Positions 50,818 through 62,361 of a stretch of 64,000 bases of DNA are shown here, in pieces. The DNA lies in contig NZ_RHOM01000005.1 in assembly GCF_003946515.1 (NCBI RefSeq), positions 61,343 to 125,342 of the forward strand, read 5' to 3'. The translations under genes were made by a program, and so were the position numbers. Source of the stretch: Companilactobacillus zhongbaensis (GTDB taxonomy: Bacteria; Bacillota; Bacilli; Lactobacillales; Lactobacillaceae). Within the stretch, counting starts at the first letter, position 1. Every line of letters begins with the position of its first letter. The notes under the pieces are model-generated. The model was not told where the DNA came from. It did not search any database and saw only the letters and a list, made by a program, of their open reading frames with translations.

Positions 50818-51575
50818 TGAATCGAAATACTAGTAACTTTTTTGGAATGGTCGTCAGACGCCAGCGCTATCGAGAACACGATGCATTGGTAACCATTTTG
50901 ACGAAGGAATACGGCTTCCGAACTTTTTTAGTCCGTGGTACTCAAAACGGTAAATCAAAAATTTCCGGGGCTGTGATCCCATTTTCTTACGGAGACTACA
51001 GTGGGCTAGTCAAAAAAGACGGACTGTCTTATTTGAATTCTGCCAGCAATATCAAACAATTTGAACAAATTATTTTGGACATCGAATTAAATGCATATGC
51101 GACTTTTTTATTCGATTTAGTCCACAATGCATTTATGGAAGATAAATTACCGCTCGACTGGTATACGACGGTTTTTAAAGCCTTACGTTATATCGATAAT
51201 GGCTTTGATGCACAAATAATCGTTAATATTTTGCAGATGCACTTGCTCAAAGTCTTTGGCGTTGAACCGAATATGAATCGTTGCGTTGTCGGTGGTGAGA
51301 CTGAAGGAAAATTTGATTTTTCAGTCGTCTTAGGTGGTTTGATTTGTTCGAAACATTTCTCAAATGATCCCAATCGACTGCACTTGTTGCCACAAACGTT
51401 ATATTTTTTACGGATGTTTAGTCAGATCAATTTGGACCAAGTACATAGTGTGGAATTAAAGTCTGAAAATAAGCATTTGATTCAAAAAGCTATCGATGCG
51501 ATCTATCTAGGATCGGTGGGATATTATCCGAAAAGTAAATCTTTCATCGATAAGATGGATAGCTGGCATTTGTAG
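50817..51575 (+). CDS. recO: DNA repair protein RecO
   Basis: 252 residues. RecO anneals single strands and loads RecA with RecR in recombinational repair. The N-terminal OB-fold starts FFGMVVRRQRYREHDALVTILT; the C-terminal part is helical and contains a zinc-type segment in which only part of the Cys set is left (MNRCVVGGETEG...LICSKHF). Follows era directly, one-base overlap, the usual Bacilli order. The glycine T-box promoter starts three bases after its stop. Confidence 0.93.
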   Translation: MNRNTSNFFGMVVRRQRYREHDALVTILTKEYGFRTFLVRGTQNGKSKISGAVIPFSYGDYSGLVKKDGLSYLNSASNIKQFEQIILDIELNAYATFLFDLVHNAFMEDKLPLDWYTTVFKALRYIDNGFDAQIIVNILQMHLLKVFGVEPNMNRCVVGGETEGKFDFSVVLGGLICSKHFSNDPNRLHLLPQTLYFLRMFSQINLDQVHSVELKSENKHLIQKAIDAIYLGSVGYYPKSKSFIDKMDSWHL

Positions 51576-51577
51576 CG

Positions 51578-51606
51578 TTGACAACTGATTGAAAAGTGAC
51601 TATCAT
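51578..51606 (+). promoter_or_regulatory. Promoter of the glyQS T-box transcript
   Basis: TTGACA (51578-51583) and TATCAT (51601-51606) spaced by 17 bases. Confidence 0.7.
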
Positions 51607-51612
51607 TATATT

Positions 51613-51776
51613 TATGTAAACAGCGATGTGGAATGGTGAAAGCCACAATTTTTATGGCGTACTTCTTTAAACTTATAAATAAAAGAGCAGAACTTAGGTT
51701 CTGAATAAGGGTGGAACCGCGAGAAATCGTCCCTTGCAGCATATTGTTTATGTTTGCAAGTGGACGATTTTTTTGT
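51613..51776 (+). promoter_or_regulatory. Glycine T-box riboswitch upstream of glyQS
   Basis: Compact T-box leader. The specifier triplet is GGC (Gly) at 51656-51658 in TTATGGCGTAC; the T-box sequence AGGGTGGAACCGCG is at 51708-51721; the terminator pairs AAATCGTCC...TTGCA with TGCAAGTGGACGATTT and ends in T. Uncharged tRNA-Gly would switch the leader to antitermination and raise glyQS expression; readthrough could also reach dnaG. Confidence 0.92.
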
Positions 51777-51801
51777 CTTTATCTGTCCGGAGGGAGAAAC
51801 T

Positions 51802-52719
51802 ATGACAAAGAAGCTTAATATTCAAAATATGATTTTGACACTTCAACGTTTTTGGGGTGAAAAGGGCTGCATGTTAATGCAAGCTTACGATACGGAAAAA
51901 GGTGCCGGAACGATGAGTCCTTATACATTTTTGCGTGCTATCGGACCAGAACCTTGGAACGCCGCATATGTAGAACCATCAAGAAGACCTGCTGATGGTC
52001 GTTACGGTGAGAACCCTAACCGTTTGTATCAACATCACCAATTCCAAGTAGTTATGAAACCAGCTCCAGAAGACATTCAAGAATATTATCTTGATTCATT
52101 ACGTGCTTTAGGTATTGAACCACTTGAACATGATATTCGATTCGTAGAAGACAACTGGGAAAACCCATCAATGGGTTGTGCCGGTGTTGGTTGGGAAGTT
52201 TGGCTCGACGGAATGGAAGTTACTCAATTTACATACTTCCAACAAGTTGGTGGCCTTCAATGCCATCCTGTAACTAGTGAGATCACATATGGTGTGGAAC
52301 GTTTAGCTGAATACATCCAAGACGTTAACTCAGTTTACGACCTTGAATGGGGTGACGGAGTACTTTACGGTGATATCTTCAAAGAACCAGAATACGAACA
52401 CTCAAAATACTCCTTCGAAGAAAGTAATCAAGATATGCTTTTCCAAGCTTTCAATGATTACGAAAAAGAAGCAAATCGTTTAATGGACTTAGGATTAGTT
52501 CATCCTGCATATGACTACATTTTGAAATGTTCACATACATTCAACTTGTTAGATGCTCGTGGTGCAGTTTCAGTTACCGAAAGAGCTGCTTACTTATCAC
52601 GGATCAGAAGAATGGCTAACAAAGTGGCAGCTGCCTTCGTTGATGAACGTGAAAAATTAGGTTTCCCATTATTAGCTAGCAAGAATGCTAAAGATGTAAA
52701 GGAGAAAGCAAATGACTAA
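51802..52719 (+). CDS. glyQ: Glycyl-tRNA synthetase alpha subunit
   Basis: 305 residues of the bacterial alpha2beta2 type GlyRS; this subunit holds the class II catalytic core. Typical segments: [25 protein letters not shown] (described here as the N-terminal motif, residues about 12-36), [19 protein letters not shown] and [23 protein letters not shown] at 51802 is supported by CGGAGGGAG. It overlaps glyS by eight bases. Controlled by the T-box in front. Confidence 0.97.
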   Translation: MTKKLNIQNMILTLQRFWGEKGCMLMQAYDTEKGAGTMSPYTFLRAIGPEPWNAAYVEPSRRPADGRYGENPNRLYQHHQFQVVMKPAPEDIQEYYLDSLRALGIEPLEHDIRFVEDNWENPSMGCAGVGWEVWLDGMEVTQFTYFQQVGGLQCHPVTSEITYGVERLAEYIQDVNSVYDLEWGDGVLYGDIFKEPEYEHSKYSFEESNQDMLFQAFNDYEKEANRLMDLGLVHPAYDYILKCSHTFNLLDARGAVSVTERAAYLSRIRRMANKVAAAFVDEREKLGFPLLASKNAKDVKEKAND

Positions 52720-54781
52720 AAATTACCTATTAGAAATTGGATTAGAAGAAATGCCAGCTCACGTGGTAACTCCTAGTATCAATCAATTAGCTCAAAAAAC
52801 AGCCGCATTTTTAAAAGATAATCGTATTTCTTTCTCAAAAATCGAAAAGTATTCTACTCCTAGAAGATTAGCTGTCATGATCGAAGACATCGCTGATAAA
52901 CAAACAGATATTGACGTTAAGGCTAAGGGTCCTTCAAAACAAATAGCTCAAGATGCTGATGGTAATTGGACAAAAGCTGCTGAAGGATTTGCCCGCGGAC
53001 AAGGCATGTCTGCTGATGATATCTTTTTTGAAGAATTAAAGGGTACTGAGTATGCCTACATTCAAAAACACGAAACAGGTAAAGATGTTAAAGATGTACT
53101 AGCAGATATCGTTGACGTGATCACTGACTTAACTTTCCCAACGAGAATGCGCTGGGATAGTTATGACTTTGAATATATTCGTCCGATTCATTGGCTCGTT
53201 TCATTATTAGATGATGAAATTGTTCCAATCAAAGTGCTTGATGTTGAAGCTGGACGTTCTACTAGAGGACATCGTTTCTTAGGAAAAACAGTTGATATCA
53301 AGAGCGTCAGAGATTACGTCGAAACATTGCGTAGCCAATTCGTAATTGTTGACGCTAAAGAAAGAAAGGATATAATTAGAGACCAAATTAACACTATTGC
53401 GACTGATAATGATTGGATCGTTGATGTTGATGAGGACCTCTTGGAAGAAGTTAACAACTTAGTCGAATATCCAACTACTTTCCACGGCAAGTTTGCTGAA
53501 AAGTATCTTGAGATCCCAGAAGAAGTGTTGATCACTTCGATGAAAGATAACCAAAGATACTTCGACGTTCGCCAAAAAGACGGCAAACTAGCACCTGACT
53601 TTATCTCTGTTCGTAACGGAAACTCTGAATTTATCGAAAATGTTGTTTCTGGTAACGAAAAGGTGTTAGTTGCTCGTCTAGAAGATGCCGACTTCTTCTT
53701 TAAAGAAGATCAAAAGAAGAGCATTGCTGATTACGTGAATAAACTTAAGACAGTTAACTTCCACGTTAAGATCGGTACGATGTACGAAAAGATGCAACGT
53801 GTACATCAAATTGCTGATTACTTGGCAGATGTTTTCGAATTATCAGCTGATGAAAAGAAAGACTTATTACGTGCCAGCGATATTTATAAATTTGACTTAG
53901 TAACTAACATGGTTGACGAATTCCCTGAACTTCAAGGAATTATGGGTGAGAAGTACTCAAGCATCATGGGTGAAACTGATGGTGTTGCACATGCAATCAG
54001 AGAACATTACATGCCAATTTCTGCCGAAGGTGATCTACCAGAAACTAAAGCCGGAGCTACTCTAGCAATTGCCGACAAATTAGACTCTTTGATCACTTTT
54101 TATGCCGTTGGCTTGATCCCAAGTGGATCAAATGATCCATATGCTTTAAGACGTCAAGCTTATGGTATCGTAAGAATCTTGGATCAAAAGGGTTGGGAGT
54201 TGAACTTGAATGACTTACAAGCATATTTGATCAAGAACTTAACAGTCCCTGCAACCTTAGACTTAAACGCTAACGAAAAAGAACTAGATGGATTCATCAT
54301 TGACCGTATTCGTCAATTCTTAAATACAAAGGCAGTTCGCAGTGATATTATCGATGCTGTAACTGATGGACGCATCTTTGATCCTGTTTCAATGATCAAT
54401 ACAGCCCAAGTATTACAAGAACACGTGGCTGATACTAACTTCAAGACAGTAGTCGAAGCCTTGAGTCGTGTTGTAAACTTAGCTCAAAAAGCAGACTTCA
54501 AGTATTCTGACAGTTTGAAGATGGATGAATCATTATTCGAAAATCCTTCTGAAAAGTCTTTGAACGATGCAGTGGCAGACATTTATGACAAACAATCAGA
54601 TGATGCCGAAAAACTCTTCGAACAACTATCAACCTTAAAAGATCCTATCAATGCTTATTTTGAAGAAAACATGATCATGGATAAAGATGAAAAAATTAAA
54701 AACAATCGTTTGACTCAATTAGTGATTACAAACAATTTAATTGCAAAATTAGGAGATTTGTCTAAAATTGTAATTAAGTAG
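52712..54781 (+). CDS. glyS: Glycyl-tRNA synthetase beta subunit
   Basis: 689 residues, complete. The beta subunit binds the tRNA, with the C-terminal anticodon-binding domain. The start [19 protein letters not shown] and the segment [11 protein letters not shown] are standard, as are the [20 protein letters not shown] and [11 protein letters not shown] stretches. Overlaps glyQ and is 80 bases before dnaG, without a terminator between, so dnaG-rpoD may receive readthrough. Confidence 0.97.
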   Translation: MTKNYLLEIGLEEMPAHVVTPSINQLAQKTAAFLKDNRISFSKIEKYSTPRRLAVMIEDIADKQTDIDVKAKGPSKQIAQDADGNWTKAAEGFARGQGMSADDIFFEELKGTEYAYIQKHETGKDVKDVLADIVDVITDLTFPTRMRWDSYDFEYIRPIHWLVSLLDDEIVPIKVLDVEAGRSTRGHRFLGKTVDIKSVRDYVETLRSQFVIVDAKERKDIIRDQINTIATDNDWIVDVDEDLLEEVNNLVEYPTTFHGKFAEKYLEIPEEVLITSMKDNQRYFDVRQKDGKLAPDFISVRNGNSEFIENVVSGNEKVLVARLEDADFFFKEDQKKSIADYVNKLKTVNFHVKIGTMYEKMQRVHQIADYLADVFELSADEKKDLLRASDIYKFDLVTNMVDEFPELQGIMGEKYSSIMGETDGVAHAIREHYMPISAEGDLPETKAGATLAIADKLDSLITFYAVGLIPSGSNDPYALRRQAYGIVRILDQKGWELNLNDLQAYLIKNLTVPATLDLNANEKELDGFIIDRIRQFLNTKAVRSDIIDAVTDGRIFDPVSMINTAQVLQEHVADTNFKTVVEALSRVVNLAQKADFKYSDSLKMDESLFENPSEKSLNDAVADIYDKQSDDAEKLFEQLSTLKDPINAYFEENMIMDKDEKIKNNRLTQLVITNNLIAKLGDLSKIVIK

Positions 54782-54862
54782 TTTCTGACCTTGCAATAAC
54801 ATCCGAAAGATGATATATTGTAATTCACTGTTTTTACATTAATTCGTTGAGGGGGTGACGTG

Positions 54863-56689
54863 ATGGCAACAATGATTCCACAAGAATTTATTGAAGAAGT
54901 CTCCTCAAAAACTAACATCGCAGATGTTATTAGTAAATACGTTCAATTAAAGAAGTCTGGTAAGAACTTATTTGGACTCTGTCCGTTCCAGCCAGAAAAG
55001 ACACCGTCGTTTTCGGTGTCTGAGGATAAACAATTATTTCATTGTTTTAGCTGTGGCCGTGGTGGCAATGTTTTTAAGTTTATTATGGAGATCGAAGATA
55101 AGAGTTTCCCAGAAGCCGTAATTGAAGTTGCCGAAATGGGCAACATTACAGTTCCTGATGCTTTCCAACCTTCAAACGCTCCAGCTCAAAACAGCAGTCA
55201 CCGTCAGTTGATGCAAATGTACGCTGAAGCAGCTAAATTGTACACGCATATCTTAACTAAGACTGACAATGGTGATGTCGCGATGCGTTACTTGACGGAT
55301 CGTAACATTACTTCAGACTTGATCGAAGATTTTGATCTGGGTTATGCACCGAATAATTCCAACTTGTTATTACAATTTTTTAGAGATCGCTCAATCGATG
55401 ATACTGTCCTAAGAAAGTCTGGGTTATTTGCTGAGAACGAAGCCGGTGAGTTATTTGACCGTTTCCGTGATCGGGTGATGATTCCGATAAAAGACGAGAA
55501 TGGCAGTATCATCGCCTTTTCTGGCCGAATATTGAATAAGGCTGATGGGGTAGCCAAATACCTTAACAGTCCAGAAACGCCGATATTCAATAAAGGAAAG
55601 ACCATCTTCAACATTAACTTGGCTAAGCATAGCATCAGGGAGAAGAACAACGTAATTTTGTTCGAAGGATTCATGGATGTTATGAGTGCTTACAAAGCCG
55701 GTGTGACTAATGGTGTTGCCTCAATGGGTACCAGTTTGACGGATTATCAATTGTATTCATTGAGTCGACTGACTGATCAGATCAACGTTTGTTACGATGG
55801 AGATGACCCTGGAGTTAAGGCGACATATCGTGCATTGACACAGCTCAACGATGATCGCTTCACATACGGTGTCATCAGTATTCCTGACAAGCAAGATCCT
55901 GATGAGTACATTAGAAGTGCAGGTCCTGATAAATTTAAGAGTTTGACCGAAAACTCTGTTCAAACTTCGATTGCTTTCGTGCTGAATTATTTCAAACGTC
56001 AGTACAATCTGACAAATGAACATGATCAGATCGAGTATTTGAAACAAGCAATTGGTGAACTAGTGAAGCTCAAATCTCCAATCGAACAGGACATGTACGT
56101 CACACGTTTAGCTGAAGAGTTGAACGTTAACAAAGAGTCGATTTATAAAGAACTCGGTACTGCGAGAAGAAAGTTTTCAATCAGTCAACCAGCGAATAAC
56201 TACAAGAACATTGAACATGCTCAGTTGGAACAAACGACTGCGACGGTCCCACAGAAATTTGATCGAGTCGAGAAATCAGAACGTAATTTGATTTTTTGGT
56301 CGTTGAGATACCCTGAGATCCGTTCGATGCTCAAAGGAAATGAATTCAAATTTGTTCATCAAAACTATCAAACGATATTTGACCAGATGATCAAGTTTGC
56401 GGTCGACCGTGATATAAATGATGAAATCATTGCAGCAGACTTCATGAACGTGCTTGATGAAGAAAATAAAAACGTGCTTGCCGATATCGAAATGATGCAA
56501 ATGCCAATCGAATACAATGATGATGAGATCAAAGATTACATTGCAAACATTGATAATTCGAGTTTGGAATTTAAGATCAACGATATTAATCAACAACTTA
56601 AAAAGGCGGCGATGGTGGGTGACAATGAGTTACAGTTACAGCTCACGCAAGAGCTGATCAGAGTAAGGAAATTGTTAGCTAGCAATTAA
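54863..56689 (+). CDS. dnaG: DNA primase
   Basis: 608 residues: N-terminal CHC2 zinc domain, TOPRIM catalytic domain (residues about 260-345, with [20 protein letters not shown] and the YDGDDPG metal motif) and a C-terminal helicase-binding domain. Primase makes RNA primers at the fork. The zinc site is unusual: the normal CPFH...HCFxCG reads [13 protein letters not shown]...[10 protein letters not shown], so the histidine ligand is Gln. ATG at 54863 is preferred; GAGGGGGTG lies just before it and a GTG at 54860 is too near. Followed by rpoD in the conserved macromolecular-synthesis order. Confidence 0.95.
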   Translation: MATMIPQEFIEEVSSKTNIADVISKYVQLKKSGKNLFGLCPFQPEKTPSFSVSEDKQLFHCFSCGRGGNVFKFIMEIEDKSFPEAVIEVAEMGNITVPDAFQPSNAPAQNSSHRQLMQMYAEAAKLYTHILTKTDNGDVAMRYLTDRNITSDLIEDFDLGYAPNNSNLLLQFFRDRSIDDTVLRKSGLFAENEAGELFDRFRDRVMIPIKDENGSIIAFSGRILNKADGVAKYLNSPETPIFNKGKTIFNINLAKHSIREKNNVILFEGFMDVMSAYKAGVTNGVASMGTSLTDYQLYSLSRLTDQINVCYDGDDPGVKATYRALTQLNDDRFTYGVISIPDKQDPDEYIRSAGPDKFKSLTENSVQTSIAFVLNYFKRQYNLTNEHDQIEYLKQAIGELVKLKSPIEQDMYVTRLAEELNVNKESIYKELGTARRKFSISQPANNYKNIEHAQLEQTTATVPQKFDRVEKSERNLIFWSLRYPEIRSMLKGNEFKFVHQNYQTIFDQMIKFAVDRDINDEIIAADFMNVLDEENKNVLADIEMMQMPIEYNDDEIKDYIANIDNSSLEFKINDINQQLKKAAMVGDNELQLQLTQELIRVRKLLASN

Positions 56690-56711
56690 TGCATACTGGA
56701 GGAATATATTT

Positions 56712-57854
56712 ATGGTAACAAAGAAAACAACAGTATCAAAAACCAAAAAGGTCGTTAAATCAAGTAAAGAATTAGAGTCAGCAATTAAAGCTTTAATCAA
56801 AGACAAGAAGAAACAAGGTCAAGTCACAGAAACTGAATTGACTGAAAAGTTGATCGAGCCTTTCTCACTTAAAGATGAGACACTTGATGACACACTTGAA
56901 CAACTACAAGATAAAGGTGTTGCCGTTGTGGATGAGGACGGTAATCCTAGTAAACTAGCACTTCTTAAAGAAAAGAAAGACGAAAAGGCTCCAAGTTCTA
57001 AAGATACTGCTGCTCCAGCTGATATCAAGGTTAATGATCCAGTCCGGATGTACCTTAAGGAAATTGGTCGTGTTCCTCTTTTGAATGCTCAACAAGAAGT
57101 TGACCTTGCTCTAAAGATCGAACAAGGCGACGAAGAAGCTAAGCAAAGACTTGCTGAAGCCAACCTTCGTTTAGTTGTTTCGATTGCTAAGAGATATGTT
57201 GGTCGTGGTATGCAATTCCTTGATTTGATCCAAGAAGGTAACATGGGCTTGATGAAAGCCGTTGAGAAGTTCGATTATCGTCTCGGTTTCAAGTTCTCAA
57301 CTTATGCAACCTGGTGGATCAGACAAGCAATTACGCGTGCTATCGCTGACCAAGCTAGAACTATTCGTATCCCAGTTCACATGGTTGAAACTATTAATAA
57401 ATTGATCCGGATCCAACGTCAATTACTTCAAGACTTAGGTCGTGAACCTTTGCCAGAAGAAATTGGTGCTGAAATGGATATGGCAACTACTAAAGTTCGT
57501 GATATCTTGAAGATTGCTCAAGAACCAGTTTCATTGGAAACACCTATTGGTGAAGAGGATGACTCGCACTTAGGTGACTTCATTGAAGATTCCGATGCAA
57601 CTAGTCCTGAGGATCACGCATCATATGAATTGTTAAAAGAACAACTCGAAAATGTTCTTGATACATTGACTGACCGTGAAGAAAACGTACTTCGTCTTCG
57701 TTTCGGTTTAGACGATGGAAGAACGAGAACTTTGGAAGAAGTAGGTAAGGTCTTTGGCGTAACTCGTGAAAGAATCCGTCAAATCGAGGCTAAAGCACTC
57801 CGTAAACTCCGCCATCCATCAAGATCAAAACAATTGAAGGATTTCTTGGAATAA
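56712..57854 (+). CDS. rpoD: Primary sigma factor SigA/RpoD
   Basis: 380 residues. A region 1.1-like lysine-rich N-terminus is followed by [16 protein letters not shown] (1.2), [19 protein letters not shown] and [17 protein letters not shown] (2.1-2.4, DNA melting and -10 recognition), region 3, and region 4 with [18 protein letters not shown] and a helix-turn-helix ([19 protein letters not shown]) for -35 recognition. GGAGG precedes the ATG, 22 bases after dnaG. Housekeeping sigma factor of the cell. Confidence 0.97.
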   Translation: MVTKKTTVSKTKKVVKSSKELESAIKALIKDKKKQGQVTETELTEKLIEPFSLKDETLDDTLEQLQDKGVAVVDEDGNPSKLALLKEKKDEKAPSSKDTAAPADIKVNDPVRMYLKEIGRVPLLNAQQEVDLALKIEQGDEEAKQRLAEANLRLVVSIAKRYVGRGMQFLDLIQEGNMGLMKAVEKFDYRLGFKFSTYATWWIRQAITRAIADQARTIRIPVHMVETINKLIRIQRQLLQDLGREPLPEEIGAEMDMATTKVRDILKIAQEPVSLETPIGEEDDSHLGDFIEDSDATSPEDHASYELLKEQLENVLDTLTDREENVLRLRFGLDDGRTRTLEEVGKVFGVTRERIRQIEAKALRKLRHPSRSKQLKDFLE

Positions 57855-57900
57855 TTAGCTTACTTCTTAGTTCAATTATCTTTTGATAAATAAATTTAAA

Positions 57901-57938
57901 AATAACAATGTCACTTAGCTGGCATTGTTATTTTTTTT
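57901..57938 (+). terminator. Terminator after rpoD
   Basis: AATAACAATGTCA pairs with GGCATTGTTATT (loop CTTAGC-type), followed by eight T. Confidence 0.88.
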
Positions 57939-58119
57939 CGATATTGTCTGAAAATGAGACAAAAGGAACCTAATGATTCATTTTAAAAATTCAACTTAAT
58001 GGCCAAAAGAACCGCTCAATAGCAAGGCTTAATTAATTGTTTTCTGAAAAAATTAATAATATTTTTGTTTTCAATCGTTTTGATTTACAATAAGTATATT
58101 CAATTTTGGGAGGATTTTT

Positions 58120-59328
58120 ATGTTAGATAAAACTATTTACGATCAGATTTTTAAACGGTCGTTTACTATTCCCGTAACCATTATTTTCTGGGATGGCAAA
58201 GAGAAGAAGTACGGACCAGAAGGAAAATCTGACATAACGATCAAATTTAATAAGGAAGTTCCTATTTCTGAGGTTGTTAAACACGCAACTTTGACATTGG
58301 GCGAAGCTTATATGAACAAAGACATTGAGATCGAGGGCTCGATCCAAAAACTTATCACGTCAGCTTATACGCAATCAGATAGTTTTATGTCTAGCGTTAA
58401 ATTAAAGAAGATTATTCCACAATTCAGTCATTCTGAAGAAAACAACAAAAAAGAGATCCAAGAACATTACGATATAGGTAATGATTTTTACAAATTATGG
58501 TTGGATAAGACGATGACTTATTCATGTGCCTATTTCAGAACTCCTGAGGATGATTTAGAAACAGCACAAATGAACAAAGTTCATCACATTTTAAACAAGT
58601 TGAACACTAAACCTGGCGAATCGATCATCGATATCGGTTGTGGCTGGGGAACAATGATGTTCACTGCTGCTAAAGAATATGGCTTAAAAGCTAAGGGTGT
58701 TACTCTTAGTCAAGAACAATATGATTACGTTAATAACAAGATCAAGGAAGAGAATTTAACTGACCAAATGGAAGTTATTTTGGAAGATTATCGTGAGATC
58801 AACGAACAATTTGACCATGTAGTTTCTGTTGGTATGTTCGAACACGTTGGTCAAAAACACTTGGAAGGTTATTTCCAATCTGTTAAACGTATGTTGAAAC
58901 CAAACGGTTCAGCTTTGATCCATGGTATTACTGGCCAACACGAAGGCTTAGGAGTAGATCCTTGGTTAGTTAAGTATATTTTCCCAGGTGGCTACATTCC
59001 TGACATTAAAGAAAATATCGGTCACATCATGGATGCTAAATTACAAATCGATGATATTGAACCTTTGCGTAGACATTATCAAAAGACTGTTGAAATCTGG
59101 CATCAAAACTTCTTGAAGGTTGAAGATCAAGTTGAAGACATGTTTGATGAAAGATTCATCAGAATGTGGGACCTTTATTTGCAAGCTTGTGCAGCTTCAT
59201 TTGAAAGTGGCAATATCGATGTTATACAATATCTATTGACGAACGGTGCCAGTGGTAGCAGTATGCCAATGACTCGTGAGTATATGACAGAAAAAGACAA
59301 GCAAATGGCAGAACGGGTGACAGAATAG
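58120..59328 (+). CDS. cfa: Cyclopropane-fatty-acyl-phospholipid synthase
   Basis: 402 residues, Cfa type. It adds a methylene group from SAM across double bonds of membrane fatty acids. The N-terminal domain is followed by the catalytic domain with [25 protein letters not shown], the SAM loop [23 protein letters not shown] and the [10 protein letters not shown] bicarbonate/active-site region. GGGAGG precedes the ATG. Placed between rpoD and trmK, where other Bacilli carry different small inserts, with only one base between it and trmK. Confidence 0.94.
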   Translation: MLDKTIYDQIFKRSFTIPVTIIFWDGKEKKYGPEGKSDITIKFNKEVPISEVVKHATLTLGEAYMNKDIEIEGSIQKLITSAYTQSDSFMSSVKLKKIIPQFSHSEENNKKEIQEHYDIGNDFYKLWLDKTMTYSCAYFRTPEDDLETAQMNKVHHILNKLNTKPGESIIDIGCGWGTMMFTAAKEYGLKAKGVTLSQEQYDYVNNKIKEENLTDQMEVILEDYREINEQFDHVVSVGMFEHVGQKHLEGYFQSVKRMLKPNGSALIHGITGQHEGLGVDPWLVKYIFPGGYIPDIKENIGHIMDAKLQIDDIEPLRRHYQKTVEIWHQNFLKVEDQVEDMFDERFIRMWDLYLQACAASFESGNIDVIQYLLTNGASGSSMPMTREYMTEKDKQMAERVTE

Positions 59329-59329
59329 A

Positions 59330-60019
59330 GTGACATTATTATCAAAGCGACTTAATATCGTTTCAAAAATGGTTGATCAAAATGCGCGGTTAGCAGACAT
59401 AGGTTCTGACCACGCTTATTTGCCAGTGGAATTGGTAAATGATCAAGTAATTAACTATGCAATCGCAGGGGAAGTGGCAGAAGGTCCTAGAGACCGGTCA
59501 CTAGAAGATATTAAAAAATATCAACTTGCGGACAAAATTGACGTTAGATTAGGCGATGGATTAGCAGTGATCGAACCAGCTGACAATATCGATACCGTAG
59601 TTATTGCCGGTATGGGTGGGATCTTGATCTCAGACATCTTGAACCGGGCGACCAAAGAACAGCTTCAAAATGTGGAAACCTTGATTTTACAACCTAATAT
59701 TGGTGAACCATTAGTTAGACAATGGTTAGTCAATCATCATTTTTCCATCATTGACGAGGATATCGTTGAAGATGAGCATCACATTTACGAGATCATCAAA
59801 ACTAAGTACACAGACGACGTTAAGGAACTTTCCGGTGCTGAAATGTTGATGGGTCCAGTTTTGATCCAGAAAAAGTCAGCAACATTCGTCCAAAAATGGT
59901 CGCATAAGTTGCACAATTACCGGAATGCAGTAACTAGCATGCAGCAAGCTAAGAAGATCGATCAGGCCAAAATTGCTCAAATGAATGACTATATCAAGTA
60001 CATTGAGGAGATTTTGTAA
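59330..60019 (+). CDS. trmK: tRNA (adenine(22)-N1)-methyltransferase
   Basis: 229 residues of the TrmK/YqfN family that methylates A22 in certain tRNAs. SAM-binding region: RLADIGSDHAYLPVELV; the catalytic-type motif is VIAGMGGILISDIL with the following LILQPNIGEPLVRQWL. GTG start; the nearest purine-rich segment is ACAGAATAGAG at the end of cfa. The stop overlaps the Nif3-like gene by one base, the conserved yqfN-yqfO pair. Confidence 0.93.
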   Translation: MTLLSKRLNIVSKMVDQNARLADIGSDHAYLPVELVNDQVINYAIAGEVAEGPRDRSLEDIKKYQLADKIDVRLGDGLAVIEPADNIDTVVIAGMGGILISDILNRATKEQLQNVETLILQPNIGEPLVRQWLVNHHFSIIDEDIVEDEHHIYEIIKTKYTDDVKELSGAEMLMGPVLIQKKSATFVQKWSHKLHNYRNAVTSMQQAKKIDQAKIAQMNDYIKYIEEIL

Positions 60020-60822
60020 TGGTAAAAGTTCAAGATATTTTAAACAAAATTGAAGAGTTTGCTCCATTAAGTATCAAGATGGACGGAGATCCATCTGGTT
60101 TTCAAATTGGTGATCGTGATCAAGAAGTTCATAAAGTAATGACAACATTGGACGTTCGTCCAAAAGTTGTCAAAGAAGCTATTGATAATGGAGTAGATTT
60201 GATCTTGGCACATCATCCTATTATGTTCCATGCTGCCAGAAACCTTGATTTATCTTCACCACAAAACCAAATGTATCGGGACTTACTGGCCAATAACATT
60301 GCAGTCAATGCATCACATACTAATTTGGATAAAGCTCACGGTGGCATGAACGATTGGTTAATGGAACGACTGCGTGAACACGTCGACATTAAAGATTCAG
60401 GTTATATCGATCCTGACGACGACTATTCGATCGGTAGGGTGGCAGATTTAACTACATCTATGGATGTCTTAGAATTTGCTAAAAAAGTCCATGATGCCTA
60501 TGAATTGAAGAACTTGCGCTATGTTGTTTCAGAAGCAGGTCAACCTGTGAAACGAGTCGCTTTGATCGGTGGAGATGCTGGCAAATTTTATCCAGAAGTC
60601 TTGAAGTCTGGAGCTGATACGTTCATTACGGGTGATGTATACTATCACACAGCCCATGACATGATGTCTGCTGGATTGAATGTAATTGATCCCGGCCATC
60701 ACATCGAAGCTATTTTTATCGAAAAAATGGCTCACAAGTTAGCTGATTGGTCGAATGCATATCATTGGGATCTTGATATCATCAAGTCAGAGATCAATAC
60801 CGAACCATACAATTTTATTTAA
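60019..60822 (+). CDS. Nif3-like dinuclear metal-centre protein
   Basis: 267 residues, the short form of the NIF3/YqfO family (no inserted PII-like domain). It folds into hexameric rings with two metals; the metal ligands are in LAHHPIMFHAARN (His-His), ASHTNLDKAHGG (His, Asp), and the C-terminal DPGHHIEAIFIEKMA (His, Glu). Substrate is debated; GTP cyclohydrolase-like activity has been reported for homologues. Coupled to trmK by overlap. Confidence 0.92.
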   Translation: MVKVQDILNKIEEFAPLSIKMDGDPSGFQIGDRDQEVHKVMTTLDVRPKVVKEAIDNGVDLILAHHPIMFHAARNLDLSSPQNQMYRDLLANNIAVNASHTNLDKAHGGMNDWLMERLREHVDIKDSGYIDPDDDYSIGRVADLTTSMDVLEFAKKVHDAYELKNLRYVVSEAGQPVKRVALIGGDAGKFYPEVLKSGADTFITGDVYYHTAHDMMSAGLNVIDPGHHIEAIFIEKMAHKLADWSNAYHWDLDIIKSEINTEPYNFI

Positions 60823-60835
60823 GGGGAGACGGAAA

Positions 60836-62086
60836 ATGACTACTAAATATGAAAAACTACTACCACGTTTTTTGAGCTACGTAAAAGAAAATACGCGTTC
60901 AGATGAGGAATCAACAACAGTTCCTTCAACTGAGAGACAAACTGTTTTTTTGAAAAAATTGGAAGACGAATTGGTGGAAATTGGATTAGAAAATATTCGG
61001 ATCCATCCCGTAAATTCATATTTAATAGCTGAACTACCATCAAACTTAGATGTTGATGTTCCGGTGCTGGGATTGATTTCCCACGTTGATACAGCTGACT
61101 TCAATTCAGTAAATATCCAACCTAAAATCGTTGAAAATTATGACGGCAAAAGTGTGATTAATTTAGACGAAAAGGGTGAATACAAACTAGATCCAAAAGA
61201 ATTCTCTTCATTAACAAAATATGCTGGACAAACACTGATCACGACGAGTGGCGACACTCTGCTAGGTTCAGATGATAAATCTGGTGTAACTGAGATCATT
61301 ACCGCTATGGAATACTTAGTTGCACATCCAGAAGTTAAACACGGTAAGATCGTTATCGGCTTGGGACCTGATGAGGAAATAGGAACTGGTGCTGATAAAT
61401 TTGACGTTGAAGATTTCGGTGCTGACTTTGCCTATACGGTCGATGGTGGACCAGTTGGTCAGTTGGAATACGAAACTTTCTCTGCAGCCGCATTGAAGGT
61501 CAAAATCAATGGTAAAGACGTCCATCCCGGATCAGCTAAGGGGATCATGATCAATGCCTTAGGTGTCGCCAACGATTTCCAAAATGCATTGCCTGCAGAT
61601 GAGGTCCCTGAAAAAACCGATGACAGACAAGGATTTTATCATCTCTTATCATTATCAGGTACCGTAGATGAAGCCAAAATGTCATACATCATCCGTGACT
61701 TTGACCGTGACGGATTAAATGCTAGAAAGAATAAAATTGAAGAAATTACTGATCAATTGAACCAAAAATACGGTGCTAATACCGTTGAAATTGATTTGAA
61801 AGATCAATACTACAATATGATCGATGTAATTAAAGATCATATGGATGTAGTCAAAATCGCAGAACAAGCAATGAAGAACTTGGACATTGAACCTGATGAA
61901 GCTCCCGTACGTGGAGGAACAGACGGCTCAAAGATCTCCTTCATGGGCTTACCAACACCAAATCTATTTGCCGGTGGCGAAAACATGCACGGTCGATATG
62001 AATATGTTGCATTAGAGTCCATGGAATTAGCAGTTGACGTTATTCTAGAAATTGTTAAACTAAATAACAAACAAAAAAATAATTAA
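60836..62086 (+). CDS. pepT: Peptidase T (tripeptide aminopeptidase)
   Basis: 416 residues, an M20-family metallopeptidase releasing the N-terminal residue from tripeptides, important for peptide nitrogen use in lactic acid bacteria. Zinc ligands lie in GLISHVDTAD (His, Asp), SDDKSGVTEI (bridging Asp), GPDEEIGTGA (Glu-Glu), YTVDGGPVGQ (Asp) and AGGENMHGRYEYV (His). ATG at 60836 follows GGGGAGA; the open frame reaches back to 60755 within the Nif3-like gene but has no support. May be transcribed with the genes upstream. Confidence 0.94.
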   Translation: MTTKYEKLLPRFLSYVKENTRSDEESTTVPSTERQTVFLKKLEDELVEIGLENIRIHPVNSYLIAELPSNLDVDVPVLGLISHVDTADFNSVNIQPKIVENYDGKSVINLDEKGEYKLDPKEFSSLTKYAGQTLITTSGDTLLGSDDKSGVTEIITAMEYLVAHPEVKHGKIVIGLGPDEEIGTGADKFDVEDFGADFAYTVDGGPVGQLEYETFSAAALKVKINGKDVHPGSAKGIMINALGVANDFQNALPADEVPEKTDDRQGFYHLLSLSGTVDEAKMSYIIRDFDRDGLNARKNKIEEITDQLNQKYGANTVEIDLKDQYYNMIDVIKDHMDVVKIAEQAMKNLDIEPDEAPVRGGTDGSKISFMGLPTPNLFAGGENMHGRYEYVALESMELAVDVILEIVKLNNKQKNN

Positions 62087-62099
62087 GGAGTGATTGGTT

Positions 62100-62288
62100 A
62101 TGCCATTAGTACACATTGATTTGATCGAAGGACGTTCTTCAGAACAATTGAAAGGTTTAGTAAAAGATGTAACAGACGCTATTTCTAAAAACACTGGTGC
62201 ACCTGCCGAACACATCCACATTGTATTGAACGAAATGTCAAAAGACCACTACTCAGTTGGTGGCGTTCGCGCAAGCGAAGCAAAATAG
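62100..62288 (+). CDS. 4-oxalocrotonate tautomerase-family protein
   Basis: 62 residues. ATG at 62100 is chosen since it yields [13 protein letters not shown], so removal of Met leaves the catalytic N-terminal proline; AAGGAG is nine bases before. Family features are the [20 protein letters not shown] helix and [17 protein letters not shown]. In lactic acid bacteria these small tautomerases have no established pathway; annotation as 2-hydroxymuconate tautomerase should be read as fold only. Terminator follows. Confidence 0.9.
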   Translation: MPLVHIDLIEGRSSEQLKGLVKDVTDAISKNTGAPAEHIHIVLNEMSKDHYSVGGVRASEAK

Positions 62289-62296
62289 TTAGCAAA

Positions 62297-62331
62297 AAAA
62301 ATAAGACCTCATGTGGGGTCTTATTTTTTTT
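62297..62331. terminator. Terminator after the tautomerase gene
   Basis: AATAAGACCTCA pairs with the run TGGGGTCTTATT, bounded by A-run and T-run, so it can also act on the minus-strand regulator gene. Confidence 0.88.
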
Positions 62332-62361
62332 GCTTAAATTTTTTGAGAAATCATTTTTGAC

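Noticed and set aside
54782..54862. T-box or other leader between glyS and dnaG
   Set aside because: No T-box sequence, no terminator and no stable hairpin was found in this 80-base gap.
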